Notes: generated by a model from the sequence alone, not told the origin. A stretch of 64,000 bases of DNA from Odobenus rosmarus divergens (GCF_000321225.1 NW_004450266.1:6742062-6806061); one strand, 5' to 3'. Positions 1-12,824 are shown, counted from the first letter of the stretch. Numbers and translations: made by a program.

Positions 1-595
1 GAGTAAACTGAGGCTCTTCAAGGGTATGTGGCTTGCCCATAAACAGACTCCAAGCCCAGTGCCCTTCGCAGCCTCTAGATACCATATGCAAATGCCTCCT
101 ACCTCAAACAAAGAACACCTGCCCAACCCCAGCAAGTCTTAAGAAGCATGGTGGCTGCCGCTCAAGTGGTCTTTACTTTCTCCCTCAGGCCATAAAAGGC
201 CGCAAAAGGCCGCACTTAGGGGAAAAGGCAGAAAGTCATCCAACTAATTATACAGATCACAGAGATGCTTTTCATCATTTATGACAGGATCGCATGTGGA
301 TGTTCCTTTTGATACAAGCTCAGGAGATCTTAGGCAGGTGTTTCATCCATCAATGTCCATAAACGAAGACATAATAGAAACAGATAAAAGCAATTTGTCC
401 TCCTGAAGTCCTCTGCAAAGTGTCCGGCTCAATCCCCAGGCCACCGAAATGTAATAACAGTACTAATAATGGCCTCAGAGTATTGAAGGCCTACAGGGCA
501 AACTAGCTACTAAGCTAAGCATCTTTAACCCACTTGCCCCATCTTCTCTTCACCAGAGTCCTCTGAGGTGTAAGAGGAGCAACACCGCATCGAGT
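1..595. other. No gene seen
   Basis: Mixed, mostly unique sequence. A GGCCATAAAAGGCCGCAAAA stretch with a short repeat of GGCCGCA lies near 188-213. No exon or clear repeat. Confidence 0.5.
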
Positions 596-815
596 TTGGC
601 ATGCAGCCTTGAGAGCCAGTTAGCCCGGGTTCAAATCCTGGCCCAGCCGCTTCCTAGCTGTGTGGCCTCGTACAAGACACTCGGCTCTTCTTGTGCCCCA
701 CTTTCCTGACTTGGAATACGGAGATGCCTCCCATGCGGTGGCTGGGCTGACCGATGTAAAGTGTGAAGAGCATGCCCGGCACGTGGCAAGTAGTCACTAG
801 ATGCTAGCTATTATT
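596..815 (+). mobile_element. MIR
   Basis: GGGTTCAAATCCTGGCCCAG, CTAGCTGTGTGGCCTCGTAC and a GGCAAGTAGTCACTAGATGC end. Followed at once by an inverted MIR. Confidence 0.7.
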
Positions 816-935
816 ACCTCTATTTTACAGATGAGGACGCTGAAGCTCAGAGAATTTGTTCGTGCTGCACGGCTACTCAACAACTCAACATCAAGACTGG
901 AGCTCAAGTCTAACTTCAACCCCTGTGCTCCTGAT
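816..935 (-). mobile_element. MIR, inverted partner of the previous one
   Basis: CCTCTATTTTACAGATGAGG and GCTGAAGCTCAGAGAATTTG are the reverse complement of the MIR 3' half. Confidence 0.6.
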
Positions 936-1659
936 GGCGATGGCATACCTACCACACTCCACCTTGCCATGCACCCAGCAGAGCAGGTGCTCCATGAATG
1001 GTTTTATGACTATTATTCATACTTGAGAACACCTTCTTACGTGCCACCCTCCTCGTCAGTGCCCTCCCAAGAGGACTGACCCCCACCTCCTGCCCCTTCT
1101 CTTGCCATGGCCTCAGATACAGCTTACAGAGGAAGTCCCTGCGGCAAGGGCATAGACGGCGCTAATGTTATTTCCATGCAGAAAGTGTACAGAGGTGGGC
1201 GCCACCTGGGCTCATTCCCCAAGCCAATTCTTCTCTCTCAGCTGTGGAATATTTTATTTTTCCAATTTCAGAATCTACTTAGGTTAAAAAAGAAAGGCAG
1301 AGAAATCCAATCAGCCCAGTTCAGGTTTGCGAAACAAATAACGCAGCCACCATAGAACCTTAATCCAAGAGTTATATTCATAACCACAGTGAGCACTGCT
1401 CTGCCTAATTTATACAGCCCAGGGCCTGCTAAAGCAAATGTCTCTTGACGACATAGGACGCAGTGCAGAGACTCACTGACACCGCTGAAGGGGTATAGAT
1501 CGCCAGGCCTGGCATCTCGAGGAATCGGAAGTAGATCTGGATTTGGAGGCACATCCCCCAGGAATTCCGCCCACACCCGAATGTCATACTCCATTTTCTT
1601 TTTCTTTTTTTAAATAAGGAAATGGAAGAAGTAAACTTTTGCCTGGCTGCTCAGTGTCC

Positions 1660-1830
1660 TGGAGAGGCAACGTGCTTCAGAGCCCAGCTGATATGGGTCT
1701 GAATCCTGCCTCTGCCACTCACTCGCTGTGTGACCTAGGCAAGTGACTTAACCTCTCTGAGAGCATCTATAAAACAGACAATTATACCTACTCACAGACT
1801 GAAAACAGAATGAGAGAGTAGTGGGTTTCA
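1660..1830 (+). mobile_element. MIR
   Basis: TGGGTCTGAATCCTGCCTCT, TGTGTGACCTAGGCAAGTGA and CTTAACCTCTCTGAGAGCAT. Confidence 0.72.
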
Positions 1831-1929
1831 GACTAGACCGTGGCCCTTGTATTCCCAATGCCTAGTCCATGTACTGCTTTATTGTAAGTCTAATGTAAAT
1901 GTTTATTGACGATGCCTACAATCCTAGCG

Positions 1930-2185
1930 TCCATTGTTTACTGAGCGATAACTACGTGCCAGGGTCTGTGCTAAGTTCTTTGCATAGCATGATCTTATTT
2001 TATCCTAAGAGCAGCCCTATAAAGTATATGTTAGTATCCCCTTTTCAGCTCTGAGGTAACTGAGGCTCTGAGAAGTTAGGACACTTGTTCAGAATAGCAC
2101 AACTCATAGGAGGGGGAGCAATTGGGAGTCCAAGGTCAGAATGGCAAAGCCAGGATTCAAACCCAGGCCTGATAACGCCACCTCC
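1930..2185 (-). mobile_element. MIR, nearly full length
   Basis: TACGTGCCAGGGTCTGTGCT, GTAACTGAGGCTCTGAGAAG and AGCCAGGATTCAAACCCAGG are in reverse-complement MIR order. Confidence 0.75.
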
Positions 2186-2544
2186 TCCTTCTACAGCACA
2201 CACCAAACTTCACACATGAAAGACAGCAGATTCCCAAGGCCAGTGAGTTCCCCTTTCTTTTTCCTTTGGACCCCTTATATTTTGGGATTCCTTGGGGCAA
2301 TTCAGAAGTCAGGATAATACTTCAGGATACTTAGAGGGATTAAATCACCATTTCCAGCCAACACCTGTTGGACATTTGCAATGATATCGCTCTGTGTTAG
2401 TTCCTGTGGCTTCCCAGATTTCTGGACTATCATGATGAAATCAAAGTGAGAAATCAGACTATCCCGAATGACTCAGGGGAGGGAAAGTGCCCGCCCAGGC
2501 ACCCAGGTGAGTCTGATTGTGCCCTGACCATTATCTTAAGGTGG

Positions 2545-2665
2545 CAGGGTGGTCGGTAGGCCTGGGTCCTAGTTCCAGCCCTGCCATGATCTTGCTGGCA
2601 CGTGGTCCAGACACCCCACCTCTCCGGACATCAGTTCCTTCCTGTCAAACTGCAGCAAATGCGCA
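2545..2665 (+). mobile_element. MIR fragment
   Basis: TAGGCCTGGGTCCTAGTTCC and CCACCTCTCCGGACATCAGT resemble the MIR core. Confidence 0.48.
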
Positions 2666-2904
2666 GTGTTGGGCCTGATTCATTTGCTCAGTGAAGATTT
2701 CTGTTAGTTGTTGCCAAACTCTTCACTTCCGGAATCCTATTAATAATCCCCCCTCAATTACTCTGCATTTTAGAATATTTCATTTCTCACACACGCTATA
2801 TTCACTAACGAATCATTAATGGGTTTCCCATTTTTAAAAAGTCAAACCCATGTAAAGCTGATACTCAGAATTTCTGATAGGACCAAGAGAATTCAATCAA
2901 TGGA

Positions 2905-2995
2905 TCCCTAGTACCTGGCCCATTGCTGACATGAAGTAGGGCCTGTGTTTACTGAATGAATGAATATGTGAATGAATGGATGGACGGGTGAATGC
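2905..2995 (+). mobile_element. MIR/L2 3' end with (GAAT)n
   Basis: GTACCTGGCCCATTGCTGAC followed by CTGAATGAATGAATATGTGA is a typical old-repeat tail with a short tetranucleotide array. Confidence 0.45.
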
Positions 2996-3024
2996 TTGAT
3001 ACTAAGCAGAAGAGCACCAAATGT

Positions 3025-3200
3025 TGGGAAAATATGAAGTCAAAAGGACCTGGATCTAAGTTCTAGCTCCACCACTGACACGCTGTTGATCTTAGGAGAA
3101 GTCACTTAACTATCTAAGGCTCAACTTTCCCATCTCTGAAAGGAGGACAGTTAGACCTATCTTAAAGACCACTGTAGAGCTGAATAATAATAATAATGGT
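3025..3200 (+). mobile_element. MIR
   Basis: AAAGGACCTGGATCTAAGTT, GAGAAGTCACTTAACTATCT and CTCAACTTTCCCATCTCTGA. Confidence 0.65.
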
Positions 3201-3204
3201 AAGG

Positions 3205-3655
3205 AACAGACTGTAGCTAACACATATATAGTGCATACTCTGTACCAGGCACTGGTTTAAATGCTGTATATGTATTAACTCAGTCTTCATAATAACCCTA
3301 GGGGGTACTTACTATTTTTATTCCTGTTTCACCGACGATGGGAAACTGAGGTATGAAAAAGATATTGTGGGGACGCCTGGGTGGCTCAGTCGGTTAAGTG
3401 TTTGCCTTCGGCTCAAGTCCCACATCAGGCTCCTTATTCAGCAGGGAGCCTACTTCTCCCTCTGCCTGCTTCTCCCCCTGCTTGTGCTCTCTCTCTCTCT
3501 CTGACAAAAAAATAAATAAAATCTTAAAAAATACATATATATATACCATAGTAAAAAAAAAAAAAAGATATTGTGGAACTTGCCCAAGGACGGACTTGTA
3601 TCATAGAGACAGTATGCTAACCTACGTGGTCTGGTTCCAGAATCAGTGACCTTAA
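3205..3655 (-). mobile_element. MIR split by a Can-SINE
   Basis: CTCTGTACCAGGCACTGGTT and GATGGGAAACTGAGGTATGA lie before the Can-SINE at 3371-3561. AACTTGCCCAAGGACGGACT resumes the same MIR after it. Confidence 0.75.
3371..3561 (+). mobile_element. Can-SINE (tRNA-Lys type)
   Basis: It has the head CGCCTGGGTGGCTCAGTCGG, the middle CTACTTCTCCCTCTGCCTGC, a CT-rich part, an AATAAATAAAATCTT tail and a long A run. The target-site duplication AAAAAGATATTGTGG is at 3356-3370 and 3562-3576. It splits a minus-strand MIR. Confidence 0.95.
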
Positions 3656-4077
3656 TCCCTCCACTCTACTGCTTGGGTAGGTCCCGCCAAGTGCCCAGCA
3701 CATGGCATGGTAAATCCCATGCTAACTGAGCAGAAGCCCCAAAGGTTGGCCAGTGCAGCCTTACTGCAAGATGCTAAGCACATTTTTCATCTGGGCTTTT
3801 TATAAGAATGGCAGTTACCCACAGCACCCCTACATTTTCATGCTCTGTCATGCCCAGGAACCAGTTGGGATTGAGTATGAGGTGCTGTCAGAGACTAGCT
3901 CTGCTGGTGACTGTACCACAGAGACCTTAGTGGATGGGAGGAAAAATGAGGCAAGTGCTGTCCACTTAGCCTCCATTTCTGGAAGACATGCAGGATTCCT
4001 CTTGCTCAAGGCTTGTTTCCTTCCACCAGGCCTTCACCTCTTTAATGTACCTATGTGGCTTTTGCTTGTCTGGCATT

Positions 4078-4112
4078 CCTTCTTCTTCTTCTTCTTCTTT
4101 TTTTTTTTTTTT
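4078..4112 (+). repeat. (CTT)n and T run
   Basis: CTTCTTCTTCTTCTTCTTC passes into about 14 T. It is the expanded tail side of the minus-strand Can-SINE. Confidence 0.88.
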
Positions 4113-4310
4113 GAGAGAGAAAGAGGGAGAGAGAGTGCATGCACATGCATGAGTGGGGGGAGGGGCAGAGGGAGAGGGAGAGAGAGAATCTTAAGCAGGC
4201 TCCATGCTCAGTGCAGGGTCCAATGTGGGCTCAATCCCACGACCCTGAGATCATGACCTGAGGTGAAATCAAGAGTCAGATGCTTAACTGACTGAGCCAC
4301 CCAGGGGCCC
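4098..4310 (-). mobile_element. Can-SINE (older type)
   Basis: Reverse-complement Can-SINE: a T run at the left, GAGAGAGAAAGAGGGAGAGA, the body, and the head complement ACTGAGCCACCCAGGGGCCC at the right. The left edge merges into a (CTT)n stretch. A clean target-site duplication was not found. The extra sequence AAATCAAGAGTCAGATGC places it in the older subtype. Confidence 0.88.
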
Positions 4311-4319
4311 CTTCTTTCT

Positions 4320-5735
4320 CTGTTTTTGGGAGCCCTACCCTCAGACTCTGAATTTGGATGGAAATGGCTTCAGGGTGGCCAATGAGAGCACCCCCACTCC
4401 TCCAGGCAGGATGTCTAATTTAGGCAGGGCCATGTGACCCTGGTCAGGCCAGTCCATCTCTGGATTTTGCTAGAGCTATGGGGGGGAGGTGGGGGGGAGG
4501 GGGGAGAGGCACTCTTTTACCTGGTTTACAAAGCTGGTAGCATATAAGCCTGGAGGGGTTCCTTTTATCAGATGGGGATGCCTGCATAAGAATGAGGCCA
4601 AAGCAAAGAGAAACAAAGTCAAGAGTCAGAAAAAGATTCAGAAAGACATTATTTGAATGCCTGGATCTAGCTGCATGATGCAAAAATGATCCCCTGGACT
4701 CTTTAGTTATATCACCCACTACATTTTCTTTCCTTGAAAAACCCAGGGGGAATTGTTTTCCCTCCCTACAGCTGGGAGTTCTGTCTAACCCCCTCCAGTG
4801 ATTTCTCAGCTGGGAGTGCCTTTCCTAGCTCCCTCCTCAATCATGAGGTTGAAAGTCAACTCAGAGACTGCAACACCACATCAAAGCCCTTCCATACTCT
4901 TCAGACAGACCTGGCCACACCCTTCTGTAAACCTAAAATCACAAGGTACCTGCACTTGCACACCCAGTACACCAGTGTGTGTGCACGCACAGGTCCCCCA
5001 GTGATTGTGAGCCCTGTGGGGTGACTTCTTCACCCCATGTCCCTTGAGCCCAGTGCAGGGCTTGCCACATGGTAGGTGCATATGCTCTGACATCACCAAT
5101 GTTTAAGCCAATGATCACAAACATCCCCTCTAATGAAGAAAGAACGCTCTGTTACTATCAGGAATGACCATTTCCACCTCAGAGGAAAATGTCCTGTAGT
5201 GATGGCTGGATATTAAATAATGGGAGAACATCCACTTCCAGGTGGCAGAGCATGACCTGCGTGGAAATGGGAGCAGCTGCAGTGCTGAACCCTGAGGCAG
5301 GGAAGGGCTGTCCGCTGGATCACAGTTCCACAGTTCGCCTCCTCAGGTCAAGTTCTTGTCCTCCCGCTGCATTACTCATGGACGCTGTTACTAATCACGC
5401 TTACTCACATTGATTCCTTTTTTCTCCCCGAGGACGAACTACCTCATCCCTCCCTAATCTAATGGCTGAAATTAGGCAAAAGCAGCCATCTGATACATGT
5501 TAGGCATCACCCCAGAAAGGAAGTCATCAAACGAGACATTACAAAAAACCTTTTAATGTTTCCATCCTCTTAACTGCCCGTGCAAATCAGGCAGAAGGAT
5601 TCCAAATGGAGAAAAAGACGCTTGAAGCTGCAGCTGTCACGACCCTTCCTTCGGCATCGGGTCACCCAGCGAAGGTATCTTTGTGCTGGGCTCTTCTCCC
5701 CTGGCGGCGAATGCTGAGCCTCCTGTGAGTCGGGC
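4320..5735. other. No gene seen
   Basis: Mostly unique sequence with a G-rich block at 4481-4507 and a faint MIR 3' end near 5045-5095. Short frames here lack family resemblance. Confidence 0.5.
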
Positions 5736-5739
5736 ACCG

Positions 5740-5905
5740 TCCATGCTCTGTCATCTGTGTTACAGCATGGGGAAGTTTGGTCGCCACCATCCTCAGTTCA
5801 CAAATGAGGAAACTGAGGCTCGGAGAAGGGAAGGGAGTAGCCTGAAACGGTTAGCCAGTAAGTGGTGGATTCAAACCTAGGACTAGCTTGACTCTACCAG
5901 CTCTT
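5740..5905 (-). mobile_element. MIR
   Basis: AAATGAGGAAACTGAGGCTC and GTAAGTGGTGGATTCAAACC. Confidence 0.65.
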
Positions 5906-6026
5906 TCTACCTCTTTCTTTACAGGCGGTCTCCTTCTGCCTCTGCTCAGTGCCACCCATCGACACTGGATGTTAACGGGATTCAGGAAAGCTGGAAACAG
6001 CCAGTCCTGTGAATGCTGGCATTTTT

Positions 6027-6221
6027 TTTTAAATTTTTATATTTATTTTTGAGAGAGAGAATGACAGAGAGAGAGAGAGAGAATGAGAGGGGTGAGGGTC
6101 AGAGGGAGAAGCAGACTCCCTGCTAAGCAGGGAGCCTGATGCGGGACTTGATCCCGGGACTCCAGGATCATGACCTGAGCCGAAGGCAGTCGCTTAACTG
6201 ACTGAGCCACCCAGGTGCCCC
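6027..6221 (-). mobile_element. Can-SINE
   Basis: Reverse-complement Can-SINE flanked by a perfect target-site duplication AATGCTGGCATTTTT (6012-6026 and 6222-6236). The head complement GACTGAGCCACCCAGGTGCC is at the right. Confidence 0.95.
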
Positions 6222-6239
6222 AATGCTGGCATTTTTATA

Positions 6240-8840
6240 ACGCACTGGGTCCCATCTATGCTCTGGCATTACTTAAGCCTGTGGAAGAATGCGGGTGATG
6301 CGTGGGTCTGTCATCTCTGGGTCCCCCTAGATGCTAGCAGATGTCTCAGCTCCCTGGAGCTGGGCAGGGAACGTTGTGTCACGGTGACCACGTCCGATCA
6401 CCAATGGACCGCGCCCAAGGGAACTTCAGACATACATCTCTGTTTTGCCCTTTCTGCAACTCAAATGTGGCATTTAGGAATATTTCTAAATGTCAAAAGC
6501 TCCCATGAAGATAAAGTCCGACTGCCCCCTTCGCACACACTCGAGGTGTGCGCTCTAACTACAGATACTCCCTCTTTGACTCTCCCCGTTTGCCTTGCCT
6601 GAGCCCATGTGTGCAGCAGAGCTGGGCTGTAACCACTCAGGCGCTGCAGGCAGGCTCCCTGGGCAATCCTGCTCTCGCAGTGGACTGACGGGGAAGGCCT
6701 GGAAACGGGACGCATGGGGCCACGGCAGGGAGGGTGGTGTCAGTCCTCAGGAGCCTGGCGTCTGGCTGACGGCTCAAAGCAGCTCTCGCCCTGGATACAT
6801 CATTACACTAAGATCACATACTGCCGATTTCACTTGTCATCTCGGACTTTTTCTGAAGATCCTGAGCATTCCCTCGGGGACCTCAAAGCCCCAGACCCTC
6901 TCCTTGTCTGACCTCAGGGTACAGAGTCAAGCAAGTCAACCCGCTCTTACTGGTACCTCCCGTATACACATACAATGCCGTGGGCTAGGCGTGGAGTGAG
7001 GGACGGAGGGCATGAACAGCATCCCTGGCAACAAAGCACTGAGTCTCCTGAATCCTCACCAGATGCAGTACGGGGACTGCTGCTGTCAGGCTGTATCTGG
7101 AGTGGGATGGCGCTGGAAGTGACTCATGTTCTCTCGCAAAACTGGGAGGGCGCCTAAGCGAAAGCGATGCCAACACGTAATAGGCACTCTGCAGAATGTT
7201 TCCACGCCTGGCCTCGGAGGCCATCTCCAGAGGCCCTGAAGGATGGGTAGAGTTAAATGCTCGAGGACATGTATGAAATATGCAGGGACAACGTGAGCAA
7301 ATAAAGGGGGGGCGGTCTGTACTGCTCAAAAGGCAACTAATTAAGCCCTGCCCTTCTGACGTCTTTATGACAGTTCTTACTACTTAACTCTTCCTGGGTT
7401 TTTGCCCAGCATCTCCAGCTCGGCCGGGTGTCTTTCCACTTCTTTAAATCTCTGTTTGTCCCCGGAGTCCACACGGTGCTCTGCATGCAACAAATGCAGA
7501 CTTGACTGTCCCTGACAAACCGAGGACTACATTCCTGTACGGTAAAGAACACTGACCGGACAGGCACAAGAACCAATCTCATTTCTGAACAGCCTATCCG
7601 AAGGCAGGTTTTAACATCAAAAAGAAAATCCTTTGCATGGTGACACAAGGACTAGGAGCAGAAGAATGCCACAGTAGGGGAATCCTGGTCACGTGGGTCC
7701 ACTGTGTGATTACAGCTCAGCAGGTGTCATAACCCCAAAGGCTTAGGACCTCAGGTATCAGGAAGGAAGCAAACCAGAAGTATTCCTCAAGTACAGACGA
7801 GGGGGCAGAAGCACCAGGGAGGGAGAAGCAGGTCAGGGTCGATGTCAGACGGAAGGGAGGGAGGAGGAGGTACGGAGAGTGTGCAGCATGCTGTCTGGCA
7901 CAGAGCTGGGGCTCAAGGCCCCCTTGCCATCACCAGCATCCTTACTGCTAGTTCCTCAATCCCGTACCAGCTCAGCCAAGAGTTCCTTTCTTAAACATTG
8001 TTACTCCTCGAACCCCTGTTAGAAGCTAGGCATTAGCAGCACAGAGGATGCAATGACAAACAGGAATGGTTGGTCCCTGCTGAAGGCAGTCAGCAGTAAA
8101 CGATGAAAAGCCATGGGCAGCCGGCAGCAGGATGTGGTCAGGGCCAGCCCGGTGGGTGAGTGACCGCTGCAGTCACGTGGGGCCGCACGCTCAGAGGGCC
8201 CTGCCCTGGGTTTGACGTGCTATCACCATCTTGAAATGCTTAAACGTTTTTGAACAATGGGTCATGTATTTTCATTTTGCAATGGGTCCCACAAATGAGG
8301 TAGCGTGCCCTGGATATAGGAAAGAGCTTTTGCCATCTGACTTCTGTTCTGTCCTTTTCCCGCCGAATAGTAACAGTGCGATCTGGGGAAGTGATCTCCA
8401 CTCAGGGTGCCTCAGTGATCTAGGGTGATCTCATCCCCTGGGCCAGTTAGCTGGTCAGGAATGAGTGCGTGACAAAATTCCGGCCAGTGAACTTTGAGGG
8501 GGATGTTGCTGCATGTTCCAGGAGAAATTCTCCTTTTGTTTTTAATCCTGAACAATGGTAAGCCAGTCTCTCTTGCTCATTAAGTGAATAAAAAGTGGCA
8601 TGAGTCTGCATTGCTACTAGCAGGTATCCTACAACAACAAGGAGAACCAGCCTCCTTGAGGATAGAGCAGAACCATGGAGAGAACCTGTGTCCGGGGGAT
8701 CCCAATGCAGGATGATGCTGTTGGTCCTGGAATGACCAACCCTGCCGCCACCCTACCTCTGAGCTGCCTTTTCTATAACACAATATATGTCCTGATACTT
8801 GGGTGTTTTCTGTTCATTGCAGCCTAAAGCTCTTAACTGA
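6240..8840. other. No gene seen
   Basis: Unique or very decayed sequence with scattered CpGs. Several overlapping short frames on both strands show no recognisable domain. Confidence 0.5.
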
Positions 8841-8844
8841 CACT

Positions 8845-9064
8845 GAGTTAACCAACTTCGCTTTAAGTCCTGATGCTGCCACTCACTAATAGTACACCTT
8901 TGGGCAAGTCCCACTTTCTCTCCTTCACTGGAAAACGAGGGCAAGTAATCACATTTTATAAGACTGTAGTGAAAAATCAAAGGAGGCATTGCTAGTGAAG
9001 ATGCTTGGATGGTGTCTGGCACATAGCAGGGGCTCAATCAATGAGAGGTATTATGATGATGATA
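8845..9064 (+). mobile_element. MIR, nearly full length
   Basis: TGCCACTCACTAATAGTACA, TGGGCAAGTCCCACTTTCTC and GTGTCTGGCACATAGCAGGG. Confidence 0.72.
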
Positions 9065-10039
9065 ACATTTGGACCTAACAGACAGCTGTCTACTGCTGCA
9101 TTGCCTGGTGATGAGTCGGTTATGAGCTAGATTTCCCAACTGTAAGTAAAAGCAGATATCTTTTAAAAATATCTTCTTTTTACATAAATAGCAATTTGTA
9201 ACTATACTAAGAAAATTGGAATAAGTTGACAAGTAAATTCAAGTACTTTGTACACGATAGGGGAAGTTGGTAAGTAGCTTTCTCAGAAATCTGGACACCT
9301 CCTGGTCCCGCATTACACCAGGGGTTTCCTCTCAATCAATGCTAATATCGAGGTTCATCTATATGTATTAAGATGGCAAAGCTTTGACTCTGCGTAACTG
9401 AAAATAATTTCACACCCATTGCCACTGATACGAACCCTGGTTTCTATTCTTATTAAGCAGCCTTCCAAATCTGAATTCTTCCTCTGCACTGTTCTTTTGA
9501 AAACTGCCATTCTTTCCCTCTTTCTCCCTAAACAAAACAAAGCAGAGCAAAAAGCACCAATTAAGATACGTGTGATTTCAGCTTGGGAGCTACATTTTGG
9601 GTGTAGCATAAATTCTAATTCACTGGTGATGGGTGATTCACAAATTCTATCCATCAGTGTTTTAGCTATTTTTACTTCAAAACAAGTGTGTTGGTGGGCT
9701 GGGGGAAGTGGAGTGGAATAGTTTTGTTGCCCACAACCTGGACTATTTTGCGACTGGATAATTCCAAGTGAATCTTGGGAAATTCCAAGTGAAGGCAGTG
9801 AGAGAGAAAGATGATTCTCAACTTCCTAATTGATACTGGTGGGGAAGAAAAATGCAGGAGAGCTGGAGTCTGTCAGCAACTTGCCAAACACCTATCCAAA
9901 TTTGGGAGTTTTCTAAAGATGGCACCAGTTATGTTGGAAAGATGGTGAGAATATGGATGCTTTCAAACACACTTCCATGTCAGTTTGAAAACTGTTTCCG
10001 TGTGGTTCTCTCATACAGTCATCAGATAATGTTCCAGAA

Positions 10040-10230
10040 GTTTGTTTCCCTGCATAAAGCCCTTCCATGGGTTCTCGTTTCTCTCAAGATAAAGTGCAAG
10101 TTCCTTAACCGAGCATTCAAGTCTGCTTAAGATCCGGGCCCCTTTACAGCCTCATATGTCACCATATCCCTTATATTAAGGATCTTATCCTAGCCACACT
10201 GAACCATTTGCAATTTCTCAAACAAGGCAA
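10040..10230 (+). mobile_element. L2 fragment
   Basis: CTTCCATGGGTTCTCGTTTC, AAGATAAAGTGCAAGTTCCT and TTATCCTAGCCACACTGAAC follow the L2 3' order. Confidence 0.6.
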
Positions 10231-10712
10231 TAAAAGAAAGAACAATCAACAACTCCAAGAAAAATGAAGGCGTGTATAAGCACTACTGGCTCAGGAGCAA
10301 AAAAAAAAACCCAAAACAGAATCAAAAAGCCATATGCTTATATAATCATAATTATGTAATCAATGACTACATATTTAACCAAAAAATGATTGTAACAATT
10401 ATGTTAGGGTTGTAGGGAGAGGAAAAGCAAGAGAGTGGGTAGTGCGGGAGTTCTTCCATTGGAGGAAGTCAACAGATAATGCCTAAAATTGATAAATGAA
10501 GAAATACCAGTATATGAACATTATTTAAAAACAGGAAGTTAAACAGCAGGGGAAATAGCTAGCAGAGATCAGAGCTGTCTGCTGGAGAGTGGGACCTGGG
10601 AGAGGCGAGGATTGGGGCACGGGACTGTTATTTTCCTTATCACAAACATTTCACCAAAATTTAACTTTTAAATTTTTGTATACTTATTGTTTTTATTTAA
10701 GAATAATAACAA

Positions 10713-10913
10713 ATATGGGGCCCCTGGGTGGCTCAGTAGGTTAAGCGCCTGCCTTCAACTCAGGTCATGATCCCAGGGTCCTGGTACCGAGCCCTGCATT
10801 GGGCTCCCTGCTCAGCGGGGAGCCTGCTTCTCCCTCTCCCTCTGCCACCCCCTCTGCTTGTGCCCTTGCATTCTCTCTCTCTGTTAAATAAATAAATAAA
10901 ATCTTTGAAAAAA
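10713..10913 (+). mobile_element. Can-SINE
   Basis: Head CCCCTGGGTGGCTCAGTAGG from 10721, and a TAAATAAATAAATAAAATCT tail. The target-site duplication AAGAATAATAACAA is at 10699-10712 and 10914-10927. Confidence 0.94.
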
Positions 10914-10929
10914 AAGAATAATAACAATA

Positions 10930-12820
10930 AAAGTATTTTTTTCTAAAAAAAAAAAAAAAGCCATAGAGGCATACCTTTAACACCGGGTTTGATGTTAATG
11001 TTACAGTTTGAGAAAGGCCACAGTAAACAGAGCTGCAGGGTGGTATTTTACAGATCAAGATAACTCACTTTCTAATGTGGTGAACACCAGTGATTAGGAG
11101 AATCATCTGGAATCCATCACTGATATAGGCTTTTGAAGGCTTTGGAAATACTGATTTACCCGGCTTTGCAGATGATGATTTTCTAGGTTTTGGGGATAAA
11201 GATTAAAATCTTCATGATACTGTATGTTTTTGCTGCTTGTTACAAAGCATTGTTATTCACCAAAATATGTTTTTCCTATAAACCATTCAAAATTTTTGTT
11301 TGTTTGTTTGCAGTTCACTGATACTCAGCGAAGCATTTGCTTTTAGTCCATATGTCAGCATGATGTTGCAATTCTCTCACATGGATTATTTTGCTGTATG
11401 CTTGGAGTTTATTTCTGATGAATTATTAGCCTGTGTGCATTGTGGCTACTAACACAGGAAGTGATTTAATGTTAAAGTACTTTGCTAGCTGCCGCGTGCC
11501 ATTTTTTAACTGATCTCACTTCATCTACAGGGATTGCATGGGAATTTATTCCAGTTTATTCTCAAAGAACCAATGATATACTACTTTTATATCAGAAAAA
11601 AAGTAAGCAAAATTTGTAAGGGAAGTAGCTGGCTCTACACCACTCCCTCTCTTCTCTTTTCTCTTGAAGATGATTAAACAGGTATCAAGAAACATTCGAC
11701 CATTGTAAGGTAAATGATGTCAATGGAGAAAGAGTTTATCCAGATCAAAAACAAGAGAGACAGCTTGAGGGAAGGAATGGGATTTGAACAGTGGATAATA
11801 GGGCTCCCAGAGGTTTTGCTTATAGAAGCTTTTACCCACAATATAGGACGCAGCGGTGTCTCCCAAGGGCTCATTAGACCAGATGCACATGACTGACACT
11901 CACACACTCCTGTTTTAAGTCAAAGGGCTCTGCATGTTTAAGGCTTAGAAGATGCATGTGAAGCTTTCTACTGATTTCTGCTACCAATGTCCTTCAAGTC
12001 AGGAACCATGTCAAAACAAAGAATCTCTCAGAGAGTTGGCACTCAGGCTCAGCTCTCTCTCTTCCATCCCAGAAAGAAGAAAAAAGTCCCGCGCTTTCTC
12101 TCTTTTAATCACACATCATTCAAAGCAACCCTCAGTAACAGAGTTTTCATTTCCAACTTCCTGACACCGGGAAGGGTATGTTGTGTCTCTCTAGGTCTGT
12201 CTTGTTGGGATCCCTGAAGCCACTCCCAGGACAGCACCAAACCTCCACGTCCCTGCCCACTGGCTGCTGCCATTTAAAAACAAGGTCCTATCGTGGGGCC
12301 ACTGCCTTCTCTGCAGCCATCCCCATCATCCCCACCCACCCCCATTCTGTCTCAGAGGGCTGGGGCCCCGGGCTCATCTCCTTACTCTGCAGCCCTCAAA
12401 GAGAGCAGCCCCTGGGTGTCCTGGCTCTTTGTCTACAGCCAGCCTTCCCTTGTGCTAAAGCTCTCTGTCTTCCAGCAGTTTCCTGGGAGAAGACTGGGGG
12501 ACCCAGGAAGAAAGGAGGTCTGCTCCAGAGGCTGTCCCACTCACCTCGCTGGAAAGTCTCAAGAGGGCAACATTACGCTTTAAGAGGCAAAAAGGGTTTT
12601 CCCCCTAGCCTGTGAAGAAAACACACCACTCTGCCACTGATTCCTAATGTAACAGCTCTCTCTCAACTACTAGGATATGTAAATGTATGTATGATGAAGG
12701 TAAAACAATTAGAATGGTGTGCAAATAGTTCAAAAATTTGTAAGGAGCTTGACAGATTCCATAGTCTTGAAAGATATCTCGGAAGACATGAGAACTTACT
12801 ATATAATAAAGGGAGGAGGG
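10930..12820. other. No gene seen
   Basis: AT-rich unique sequence (11100-11600), then GC-richer sequence (12180-12600). The 145-aa frame at 12178-12615 has no recognisable domain. Confidence 0.5.
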
Positions 12821-12824
12821 AAAC

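Noticed and set aside
3753..4256. 167-codon plus-strand frame
   Set aside because: Its second half is a translated Can-SINE with its T run, and the first half has no recognisable domain.
9777..9786. GGGAAATTCC, an NF-kB-type site
   Set aside because: About two matches to the degenerate consensus are expected by chance in 64 kb, and the context adds nothing.
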